Positions 44,620 through 50,675 of a DNA stretch of 50,675 nt are shown here, piece after piece. The notes beneath the pieces are model-generated. The model made no database searches. It was not told where the DNA came from and saw only the letters and a list, made by a program, of their open reading frames with translations. The stretch spans positions 21,730 through 72,404 of the forward strand of contig NZ_JASKLR010000026.1 in assembly GCF_030124325.1 (NCBI RefSeq), written 5' to 3'. The stretch's first letter is position 1. Each line of letters opens with the position of its first letter. This DNA comes from Sinorhizobium sp. 8-89 (lineage in GTDB: Bacteria > Pseudomonadota > Alphaproteobacteria > Rhizobiales > Rhizobiaceae). A program made the translations under genes and the position numbers.

Positions 44620-45723
44620 CTACTCCGCAGCAACCGGCTGCAGCGCCTCTGCCGCTTCCAGTTCGCGCACCAGCGGAATGACGTACTTGCCGAAATATTC
44701 GACCTCTTCCTGGAAATGCAGGAAACCGAGCAGGATGAGGTCGGCCCCGGCGCGCTTCAGGTCGAGGATCCGCTCGGCCACCTGCCGCGGTGTACCGATC
44801 AGATTGGAGCGGAAGCCGTCATTGTATTGGACGAGATCCTCGAAGGAGGATTTCGCCCAGTTGCCCTTGCCTTCCGGCGAAGCCTTGCCGGCATTCTTGA
44901 CCTCGTGACCAAACGCATTGACCGCCTCCGGATTGGCCTTCTCGATGATCTCGGCAAGCACGGCCTTCGCCTCTTCCTCCGTCTCGCGGACGATTGCGAA
45001 GGCATTGACGCCGACCCGAACCGAGTGGTCGCTTTCCTTGGCCTTCTGGCGGATGTCATTCACCTGCTTGGCGATCTGGTCCGGCGTGTTGCCATTGGTG
45101 AAATACCAGTCGGAAACGCGGGCCGCCATGTCGCGCGCGGCGCGCGACGAGCCGCCCTGGAAGATTTCCGGCTGCGGATCGATAGGCTTCGGCTTCAGCG
45201 AATAATTGTTGAACCGATAGAAGTCGCCGCGGAAGGTGAAATTGTCCTCGGTCCAGATGCCGCGCAGCGCCCGGATGAACTCTTCCGAACGGCGATAGCG
45301 TTCGTCGTGGTCGAGCCAGTGCTCGCCGATTGCGGCGAACTCGCCGCGGAACCAGCCGCTGACGACATTGACGGCGACACGCCCGTTGGTGAGATGATTG
45401 ATCGTGGCGATCTGCTTGGCCGCGAGCGCCGGATTCCACGGTCCCGGCAGGATGGCGGCGATGACCTTCAGCGTCTTGGTCGATTCGAGCAGCGCATGGC
45501 TGAACGAGACGGACTCATGCTGGAATTCCGCGCCATAGCCGGCGGTGAAGCGGATCTGGCTCAAGGCATATTCGAAGCCGTTCTCCTCGGCGATTTGCGC
45601 GAGCTTGCGGTTATAGTCGATCGTCCAGCTTGTCCGCTGCTCGATATTGGAAATGACCAGACCGCCCGAAACGTTCGGCACCCAGTAGGCGAATTTCACC
45701 GCTTCTCTATTTGCATGCGACAT
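44620..45723 (-). CDS. sfnG: SfnG-like dimethylsulfone/organosulfur monooxygenase
   Basis: SfnG converts dimethylsulfone to methanesulfinate with reduced FMN. The 367-residue luciferase-like protein starts FAYWVPNVSGGLVISNIEQR, the N-terminus typical of SfnG, and has FEYALSQIRFTAGYGAEFQH, GRVAVNVVSGWFRGEF and PEIFQGGSSRAARDMAAR. The start at 45723 (MSHANREAVKF) has AGAGGA upstream. It lies 151 bases before livG on the same strand. It would supply methanesulfinate or methanesulfonate to the Ssu-type enzymes of this island. The substrate could also be another sulfone. Confidence 0.88.
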   Translation of the reverse strand: MSHANREAVKFAYWVPNVSGGLVISNIEQRTSWTIDYNRKLAQIAEENGFEYALSQIRFTAGYGAEFQHESVSFSHALLESTKTLKVIAAILPGPWNPALAAKQIATINHLTNGRVAVNVVSGWFRGEFAAIGEHWLDHDERYRRSEEFIRALRGIWTEDNFTFRGDFYRFNNYSLKPKPIDPQPEIFQGGSSRAARDMAARVSDWYFTNGNTPDQIAKQVNDIRQKAKESDHSVRVGVNAFAIVRETEEEAKAVLAEIIEKANPEAVNAFGHEVKNAGKASPEGKGNWAKSSFEDLVQYNDGFRSNLIGTPRQVAERILDLKRAGADLILLGFLHFQEEVEYFGKYVIPLVRELEAAEALQPVAAE

Positions 45724-46299
45724 TTGTCTTCCTCTCCAGGGTTTCATGCTTTGGTGGCAACCAGTGCCGGTCCATGCTCACCGGCAAACAACGTGGTTCT
45801 CTGCGGACTCACCGGTATTCATTTGCATCGCGGTTCCAAGTTGCTGACTTACTCTACCAATTAGTGGACTGCAGTAAGAAAAATTCTCCCAATTTTGCCG
45901 GCGCGGAAAATTCAAAAATCCTGATCGGAGGTCGACGGCGCGATTTCACGCCTAATTTAGGCCGCCCTTAAAGTCGTGGACCGGTGCGCACAAACTGGAG
46001 TGCTATCCGGCTGCGTCGACTTTTCGCCGGGCTCAAATGCGAAGAGAACTTGGGCGGGCGCGCTGAAGGCCAGCCCATTACTTCCTCGTGTAGAGTCCCG
46101 TGCCGCTGCAGGCTTCGGAGCATGTCGTGCCCCGCAGGCGCCATCCTCGGAGGAAAATCATTCCAGATTAATACACATAATCGATGGACTATATGTGTAT
46201 TCCTCTCGTCGCCTGTCGCATCATGCAGAACGAAGGCCGCAGGCAAGCAGCTCGCCCGCCGGTCATTGGCTGCCCAAACAGACCCCGATGGAGGAATGC
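45724..46299. promoter_or_regulatory. Divergent regulatory region between sfnG and the ABC binding-protein operon
   Basis: About 575 bases with no supported gene. At 45848-45878 CTTACT and AGTAAG flank CTACCAATTAGTGG, the best copy of the CTACYA-like element, 125 bases before the sfnG start. At 46170-46201 a second, different inverted repeat stands before the plus-strand operon. Confidence 0.55.
46170..46201. promoter_or_regulatory. Inverted repeat upstream of the ABC binding-protein gene, probable operator
   Basis: Perfect 10-base arms AATACACATA and TATGTGTATT are separated by 12 bases, about 100 bases before the binding-protein start codon. The AT-rich symmetrical form suggests a repressor or activator dimer site; the protein is not encoded nearby. 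Confidence 0.55.
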
Positions 46300-47640
46300 A
46301 TGTCCAATCCCATTTCCAGTCAGACCTATCGCCGCCGCAGCATACTGAAATCGCTCGCAGCCGCCGGCGCGTTGCCCTTTATCGCGCCGCTGGCCTCGTC
46401 GACGGCACTCGCCTCGAGCAACAAGTTTGCGGGCCGCACCATCAACCTCTTGATCATCCAGCCGCACGTCGTAACCGGCAAGAAGATCGCCGAGGATTTC
46501 GAGAAGTTAACCGGAGCCAAGGTCAATGTCACCGCGGTGCCCTATGACCAGGTCAGCGTGAAGGCGACGCTCGACGTGCAATCGGGCGCCAACGAGTTCG
46601 ATGTCATCGACTACTTCTATACCTACAAGGGTCAGCTCGCCGACGACGGCGTCACCGAGGACGTGACGGATCTCATCGAGCGCGACAAGGCCGAAATCCA
46701 GCCGGAAGATTTCATCCAGACCATCTACGACCAGTACACCTTGCATGATGGCCGTCGCTATGGCCTGCCCTATGACGGCGACAGCCATCTTCTCTTCTAC
46801 AACCGGGAGCTTTTCGATCGCTATGGACTGAAGGCGCCGACGACCTGGGACGAGTACAACGAGAACGCCAAGGTCATCACTGAGGCCGAGTCGAAGAACG
46901 GCATCTACGGTGCCGCCGTGCTAGGAGCGAAAATCCCGGTCATCATCCTGTCCACCTATGCCAACCGGCTGACGGGCTTCGGCGGCAATTTCCTCAAAGC
47001 GGACGGTTCGTCGGCGCTCGATAGCGCAGAGGCTGTCGAGGCGCTGAAGTCGCTGCTCGCCTCCGCGCCCCACGCGCTGCCGACGCCGCTCGAGACCCGG
47101 TTCGAGGAAGGCCTGCCGGCGTTCCTGAATGGCAAGGCGGCGCAGATCGACTTCTGGACCGACCTCGGCGGCTATGCTCAGGACCCCAAGGGATCGAAGA
47201 TCGTCGACAAATGGGGTGTGGCGCGCATCCCGGTTGGCGGCGGCAACAAGACGCCGCGCCTGGCCTTCAATGCCGGCTTCGGCTTTGCAATCACCACCGG
47301 ATCGCAGAACAAGGATGTGGCTTGGGAACTGATCAAGCTGGTCACCAGCAAAGGCTATCATGAAGAGCTCCTGGCGCTCACCGGTTCGGGCATCGATCCC
47401 GACCGCCAGTCGGGTCTGAGATCCGAGAAGTTCAAGGCCTTCCAACCGCTCGTACAGCCGCTGCTCGACGACGGCGCCTTGGAAAACAGCCTTGCCTGGC
47501 CGACGGCCGTCTACGCGCCGAAGCTCGAAAACGCGCTCACCGACGAACTGGCACTGGCGCTCGCCGGTACCAAGAGCGCCGAACAGGCGATCGCCGATGC
47601 CCACCGGGCCTGGACCGAGATCATCGAGGTCAACGGCTGA
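46300..47640 (+). CDS. ABC importer substrate-binding protein, carbohydrate (family 1) type
   Basis: A 446-residue periplasmic binding protein. The signal contains a twin-arginine-like motif, YRRRSILKSLAAAG, so export by Tat is possible. The mature part follows the sugar-binding family: INLLIIQPHVVTGKKIAEDF, FDVIDYFYTYKGQLADDG, YGLPYDGDSHLLFYNRELFD and APTTWDEYNENAKVI. The start at 46300 has GGAGG upstream. It is followed by an aldo/keto reductase gene and two permease genes. Its position in an organosulfur island suggests a sulfur-containing sugar or polyol as possible substrate, but this is inference. Confidence 0.92.
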   Translation: MSNPISSQTYRRRSILKSLAAAGALPFIAPLASSTALASSNKFAGRTINLLIIQPHVVTGKKIAEDFEKLTGAKVNVTAVPYDQVSVKATLDVQSGANEFDVIDYFYTYKGQLADDGVTEDVTDLIERDKAEIQPEDFIQTIYDQYTLHDGRRYGLPYDGDSHLLFYNRELFDRYGLKAPTTWDEYNENAKVITEAESKNGIYGAAVLGAKIPVIILSTYANRLTGFGGNFLKADGSSALDSAEAVEALKSLLASAPHALPTPLETRFEEGLPAFLNGKAAQIDFWTDLGGYAQDPKGSKIVDKWGVARIPVGGGNKTPRLAFNAGFGFAITTGSQNKDVAWELIKLVTSKGYHEELLALTGSGIDPDRQSGLRSEKFKAFQPLVQPLLDDGALENSLAWPTAVYAPKLENALTDELALALAGTKSAEQAIADAHRAWTEIIEVNG

Positions 47641-47648
47641 TTGCGCTA

Positions 47649-47683
47649 GGGGCGCGCGCCATCGCTTCCTTCCGGCGCGCCCC
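47649..47683 (+). terminator. GC-rich hairpin after the binding-protein gene
   Basis: Nine-base arms GGGGCGCGC and GCGCGCCCC enclose a 17-base loop, 8 bases after the stop codon. With no T-tract it probably stabilises the upstream transcript or reduces readthrough, which keeps binding protein in excess over downstream products. Confidence 0.6.
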
Positions 47684-47710
47684 GCCACTTCCAAAACGAG
47701 GCGAGAGACC

Positions 47711-48742
47711 ATGAGCGAACATTCCTTGCCGAAGCGCAGGCTCGGCCGCACCGATTTCGACATCACACCGGTTGGCTTTGGAGCCTGGGCCATCGGCGGC
47801 CCCGATTGGGGTTGGGGCTGGGGGACGCAGGATGATGCCCAGTCGATCGCGGCCCTCCACCATGCAATTGCGCGCGGCATCAACTGGATCGACACGGCCC
47901 CGGTCTACGGTCTCGGCCATTCCGAGGAGATCGTTCGCGAGGCACTCTCGACGATCCCGAGATCCGAGCGTCCCTTCGTGTTCACCAAGGCCGGTCTTGT
48001 CTGGGACTCCGAGAACCGCAATGCCCTACCCGCCCGCATCGGTGATGCAAAGTCCTTGCGTCGCGAGGTCGAAGATTCGCTGCGGCGCCTCGATGTCGAG
48101 GTCATCGACCTCTACCAGATGCACTGGCCGGCCAATGACGGTACGCCGATCGAGGAATACTGGGCCACTTTCGCCGACCTGAAAGCCGAGGGTAAGGTCG
48201 GAGCCATCGGGCTATCGAACCACGATCGGGAACTGTTGCAGCGAGCGGCGAAAGTTGCCCCCGTGGACGTGGTGCAGCCGCCCTTCTCCGCCATCAAACG
48301 CGGATTCGCCGAGGAAGACCTGCCCTGGGTGCGGGCCCATGGCAGCGGCGTCATTGCTTACAGTCCCCTCCAGTCGGGCCTGCTCACCGGTGCTTTCACC
48401 CCAGCGCGCGCTCGCGCCCTCCCTGAAAATGACTGGCGCTCGCGCGACGAGGAGTTTGGAGGGGAGGCCCTTCACCGCAATCTTGCCTTCGCAGATGGGC
48501 TGAGGCCGATTGCCGCGCGGCACCATACGACCGTTGCGGCCGTCGCGGCCGCCTGGGTTCTTGCCTGGCCCGGCATCACGGGCGCCATCATCGGAGCACG
48601 CAAGCCGGAGCACATCGACGGCTGGATCGATGCGGCAACAAGCGCCCTTTCGCCGCGTGATCTCGACGACGTCGAAGACATGCTCCTCGCCACCCAGGCC
48701 GGCACCGGGCCGACACGTCCCGATCTCTCGGAGGCGGCATGA
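47711..48742 (+). CDS. Aldo/keto reductase
   Basis: A 343-residue NADPH-dependent oxidoreductase. The family tetrad can be placed as Asp and Tyr in WIDTAPVYGLGHSE, Lys in FVFTKAGLVWD and His in DLYQMHWP. The N-terminus KRRLGRTDFDITPVGFGAWA and the late VIAYSPLQSGLLTG are typical. It lies inside the ABC importer operon and overlaps the following permease by 4 bases, so it probably acts on the imported compound, as in sugar-catabolic operons. Confidence 0.94.
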   Translation: MSEHSLPKRRLGRTDFDITPVGFGAWAIGGPDWGWGWGTQDDAQSIAALHHAIARGINWIDTAPVYGLGHSEEIVREALSTIPRSERPFVFTKAGLVWDSENRNALPARIGDAKSLRREVEDSLRRLDVEVIDLYQMHWPANDGTPIEEYWATFADLKAEGKVGAIGLSNHDRELLQRAAKVAPVDVVQPPFSAIKRGFAEEDLPWVRAHGSGVIAYSPLQSGLLTGAFTPARARALPENDWRSRDEEFGGEALHRNLAFADGLRPIAARHHTTVAAVAAAWVLAWPGITGAIIGARKPEHIDGWIDAATSALSPRDLDDVEDMLLATQAGTGPTRPDLSEAA

Positions 48743-49680
48743 CCGTCTTCGCCGCCGACGCCCTGCGGCTTGATGAAACCCGCCTTGCCACGCGCCGGAG
48801 CACCCTTCCGGCGCGGCTCAGCCGTGCGTTGTGGATTGCACCGATTATGCTTGCGCTCAGCGTCACGACGCTCTACCCGACCATCTTTCTGCTGGCGCTC
48901 GCCTTCAGCAAGAGCACGCTTGGAAGGCCGTTCCGCGGCTTCGTTGGCATGAAGCATTTCGCGATAACCTTACAGGATCCGCTCTTTCTCTCGGCGATCG
49001 GACGAAGTGTGGCCTATGCGCTTTCAACTTCGCTGCTGCAACTCGCACTCGGCTTCGTGATCGCGCTTCTTTTCAGCTCCCTTTTGAAGGCGGGACGCTT
49101 CCTGATGAGCCTCGTGCTGCTGCCGCTGATGACGCCGCCGGTGATGGTCGGCGTCGCCTGGAAGCTCATTCTCGCGCCGGCCGGAGGGCTCCTAAACGGT
49201 ACTTTGATCAAATACGGGGTGATCTCCGAACCGATTTCCTTCCTCGGCCATCCCTCGCTCGCCTGGCTGGCGATCGCCGTCGCCGACCTCTGGCAATGGA
49301 CGCCCTTCATCGTCATTCTCTGCTTTGCGGCACTTTCGACGATACCGGAAGGCGTCCACGAGGCAGCGCTCGTCGACGGCGCGAATGCCTGGCAACGCTT
49401 TCGGCACATCACGCTCCCACTCGTCGCCGCGCCGCTCTCGTCGATCTATCTTCTGAAACTCATTCTCTCGTTCAAGCTCTTCGACCTCGTCTACATCCTC
49501 ACTTTCGGCGGGCCGGGTTTCGCGACGACATCTGCCGGCTTTTCCATCTACCGGCGGGCGATCGAGCAGTTCGACGTGGGGCGCGCGGCGGCCGAGACGA
49601 TCGTCTATGGCCTAGTCATAGGATTGGCGACGCTCCCGGTCGTTCGCCTGCACCAGCATTTCGAAAGGCGGGAAGCATGA
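48739..49680 (+). CDS. ABC importer permease, carbohydrate type (MalF/UgpA-like)
   Basis: A 313-residue inner-membrane permease with about six helices. The coupling motif is EAALVDGANAWQRFRHITLP. LLPLMTPPVMVGVAWKLIL is typical of this group. Its start overlaps the reductase stop by 4 bases and its stop overlaps the next permease start (ATGA), so the three are translated together. Confidence 0.93.
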   Translation: MTVFAADALRLDETRLATRRSTLPARLSRALWIAPIMLALSVTTLYPTIFLLALAFSKSTLGRPFRGFVGMKHFAITLQDPLFLSAIGRSVAYALSTSLLQLALGFVIALLFSSLLKAGRFLMSLVLLPLMTPPVMVGVAWKLILAPAGGLLNGTLIKYGVISEPISFLGHPSLAWLAIAVADLWQWTPFIVILCFAALSTIPEGVHEAALVDGANAWQRFRHITLPLVAAPLSSIYLLKLILSFKLFDLVYILTFGGPGFATTSAGFSIYRRAIEQFDVGRAAAETIVYGLVIGLATLPVVRLHQHFERREA

Positions 49681-50492
49681 GGCTCGGCACTCGACATCTC
49701 TGGCTGGCGATGGCGACGGCGCCGATCGTCGGCTTCTTCGCCCTGCCCATCCTCTATCTCCTGGCCGTTTCCTTCAAGACCAAGGACGACGTGCTGAGCG
49801 GCCATTTCTGGCCGACAGTGCCGACATTTGCGAACTGGCCGGGCGCCTTCGAGGCGGCCGATATTGACGGTTTCATATTCAACTCGGTCGCGGTCTCCGT
49901 GTTTGCCGGCCTCCTCACCATCGCGCTTACGCTCCCCTCGAGCTACGCCGTGTTGCGGCTCAAGATTGGCGGCAAGTGGCTGGCGGACGTGGCGCTTTCG
50001 AGCTACATGGCGCCGCCCATCGTGGCCCTGATCCCCCTCTTCTTCCTGCTGAAGGCAACCGGCCTTCTCAACACGCGCGCCGGTCTCATCCTTGTTTATG
50101 GCTTCGCCAACGTGCCGGTCGCCTTCTGGCTGCTGACGCCGTTCCTGCGCCGGATGCCGATCGAGATCGAGCATGCGGCGGCGATGGACGGCGCGGGACC
50201 GTTTCGCACGCTTTTGCAGATCGTCGCACCGGTCATCGCGCCGGGCATCGTGGCGACGCTGATCATCGTCACGGTGCTTTCCTACAACGAGTTCCTGTTC
50301 GCCTCCGCCTTCACCTTTTCCGACGCCACGCGAACGCTGCCAGTCGGCATATCGCTCTTCCAGGATGACAGGCTGGTGAACTTCGGCCAGATGGCGGCTG
50401 CCTCGCTCGCCGGCATCTCGCCCGTCTACCTGATCGCGCTTTTCATGCAGCGTTACCTGGTCAGCGGGCTCGCACATGGCGGGGTGAAATAG
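49677..50492 (+). CDS. ABC importer permease, carbohydrate type (MalG/UgpE-like)
   Basis: A 271-residue permease of about six helices. The coupling motif is EHAAAMDGAGPFRTLLQIVA, and FKTKDDVLSGHFWPTVPTFANW near residues 30-50 is the usual periplasmic loop. The start at 49677 is set by the ATGA overlap with the upstream permease. In such operons an ATPase gene normally follows, but here the sequence runs into an IS630 transposase remnant within 60 bases. Confidence 0.93.
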   Translation: MRLGTRHLWLAMATAPIVGFFALPILYLLAVSFKTKDDVLSGHFWPTVPTFANWPGAFEAADIDGFIFNSVAVSVFAGLLTIALTLPSSYAVLRLKIGGKWLADVALSSYMAPPIVALIPLFFLLKATGLLNTRAGLILVYGFANVPVAFWLLTPFLRRMPIEIEHAAAMDGAGPFRTLLQIVAPVIAPGIVATLIIVTVLSYNEFLFASAFTFSDATRTLPVGISLFQDDRLVNFGQMAAASLAGISPVYLIALFMQRYLVSGLAHGGVK

Positions 50493-50545
50493 GGAAGAGA
50501 CCAAACGCGAGGGGTCAAATCGCGCTCGATTAAAGCGTGTCGCAT

Positions 50546-50675
50546 TTAATTGGCCTCATATCCGGCCGCATTGAAATAGTTTCTGCATTCTGTGACGGAG
50601 AAGAGATTGCAGATGTCGCCGAGGGCCTCGGCGATGGCGTCGAAGCTGCGAGCGGCCCGCTTGCGCAGCAGCGCC
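50546..50675 (-). mobile_element. IS630-family transposase, 3' end only (cut by window edge)
   Basis: The minus-strand frame entering from the right edge reads ALLRKRAARSFDAIAEALGD and then DICNLFSVTECRNYFNAAGY before a TAA at 50546-50548. This is the C-terminus of IS630-family transposases (LF...EC.NYF.AAGY). The rest of the element lies outside. Its end is 54 bases from the permease stop. The terminal inverted repeat could not be defined with one end only. Confidence 0.85.

Noticed and set aside
44563..45864. Plus-strand 433-residue frame opposite sfnG
   Set aside because: It is antisense to a well-supported SfnG-like gene and consists of low-complexity antisense sequence without motifs.
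1..50675. CRISPR arrays, rRNA, tRNA genes and replication origins
   Set aside because: I looked for regularly spaced repeats, tRNA-like cloverleaf ends and repABC/parAB-type sequences and found none that I could support.

Overview
The window reads as a piece of a rhizobial (alphaproteobacterial, Rhizobiaceae-like) accessory replicon, probably a symbiotic or large plasmid. The main reasons are the hupSLCDEFGHIJK-hypABF gene order typical of nodule bacteria, promoters of the sigma-54 -24/-12 type in front of hup genes, an ArdC-type antirestriction gene beside a DUF736 remnant, an IS630 transposase fragment, and many broken genes between intact operons. The exact species cannot be fixed from sequence reading alone.

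Region 1 (1-10.2 kb, minus strand) is an uptake [NiFe]-hydrogenase cluster. HupS and HupL are the enzyme, HupC the cytochrome b anchor, HupD the endopeptidase, HupF-K and HypA/B/F the maturation proteins. HupS carries the six-cysteine set linked to an oxygen-tolerant proximal cluster. Two sigma-54-like promoters are visible, one before hupS and an exact consensus match before hupG. hupE has a frameshift. At the left edge hypF runs in frame into a second copy of part of hypB, the signature of a 729-bp tandem duplication or of a misassembly.

Region 2 (10.3-20.0 kb) starts with a decayed S46-type peptidase gene. It then holds a lower-GC cassette on the minus strand: a 2149-residue two-module NRPS (A-T-C-A-T-E-like), a MATE exporter and a C-terminally truncated phosphopantetheinyl transferase. 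The NRPS is unusual: its second A domain lacks the Asp that binds the alpha-amino group, its internal C domain has HExxxDA instead of HHxxxDG, and it ends in an epimerase-like domain with no thioesterase.

Region 3 (20.0-24.8 kb) is mobile-element debris: a 1.8-kb stretch with no clear gene, an ardC gene, a truncated DUF736 gene next to a 15-bp inverted repeat, and inactivated DUF971 and ferredoxin genes.

Region 4 (24.8-46 kb) is an organosulfur-scavenging island. It contains an SsuABC-type importer with an alpha/beta hydrolase, an Rrf2 regulator, a flavin reductase and SsuD monooxygenase, three acyl-CoA-dehydrogenase-like (SfnB/DszC-type) proteins, a DszA/NtaA-type monooxygenase, an FAD/NAD(P)-binding oxidoreductase, a 2-oxoglutarate oxygenase, an O-acetylhomoserine sulfhydrylase and an SfnG-type monooxygenase. 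A Liv-type ABC transporter in the middle is damaged: LivH is frameshifted, and LivM is fused by deletion to the remnant of a second FAD protein gene. Together the intact genes would import sulfonates, sulfones or related compounds, release sulfite with reduced flavin and feed sulfide into methionine or cysteine synthesis. AT-rich intergenic regions share a CTACYA-like element that could be a common operator.

Region 5 (46.3-50.7 kb) is a binding-protein-dependent ABC importer (binding protein, aldo/keto reductase, two permeases) with no ATPase gene before the window ends in the 3' end of an IS630-family transposase.
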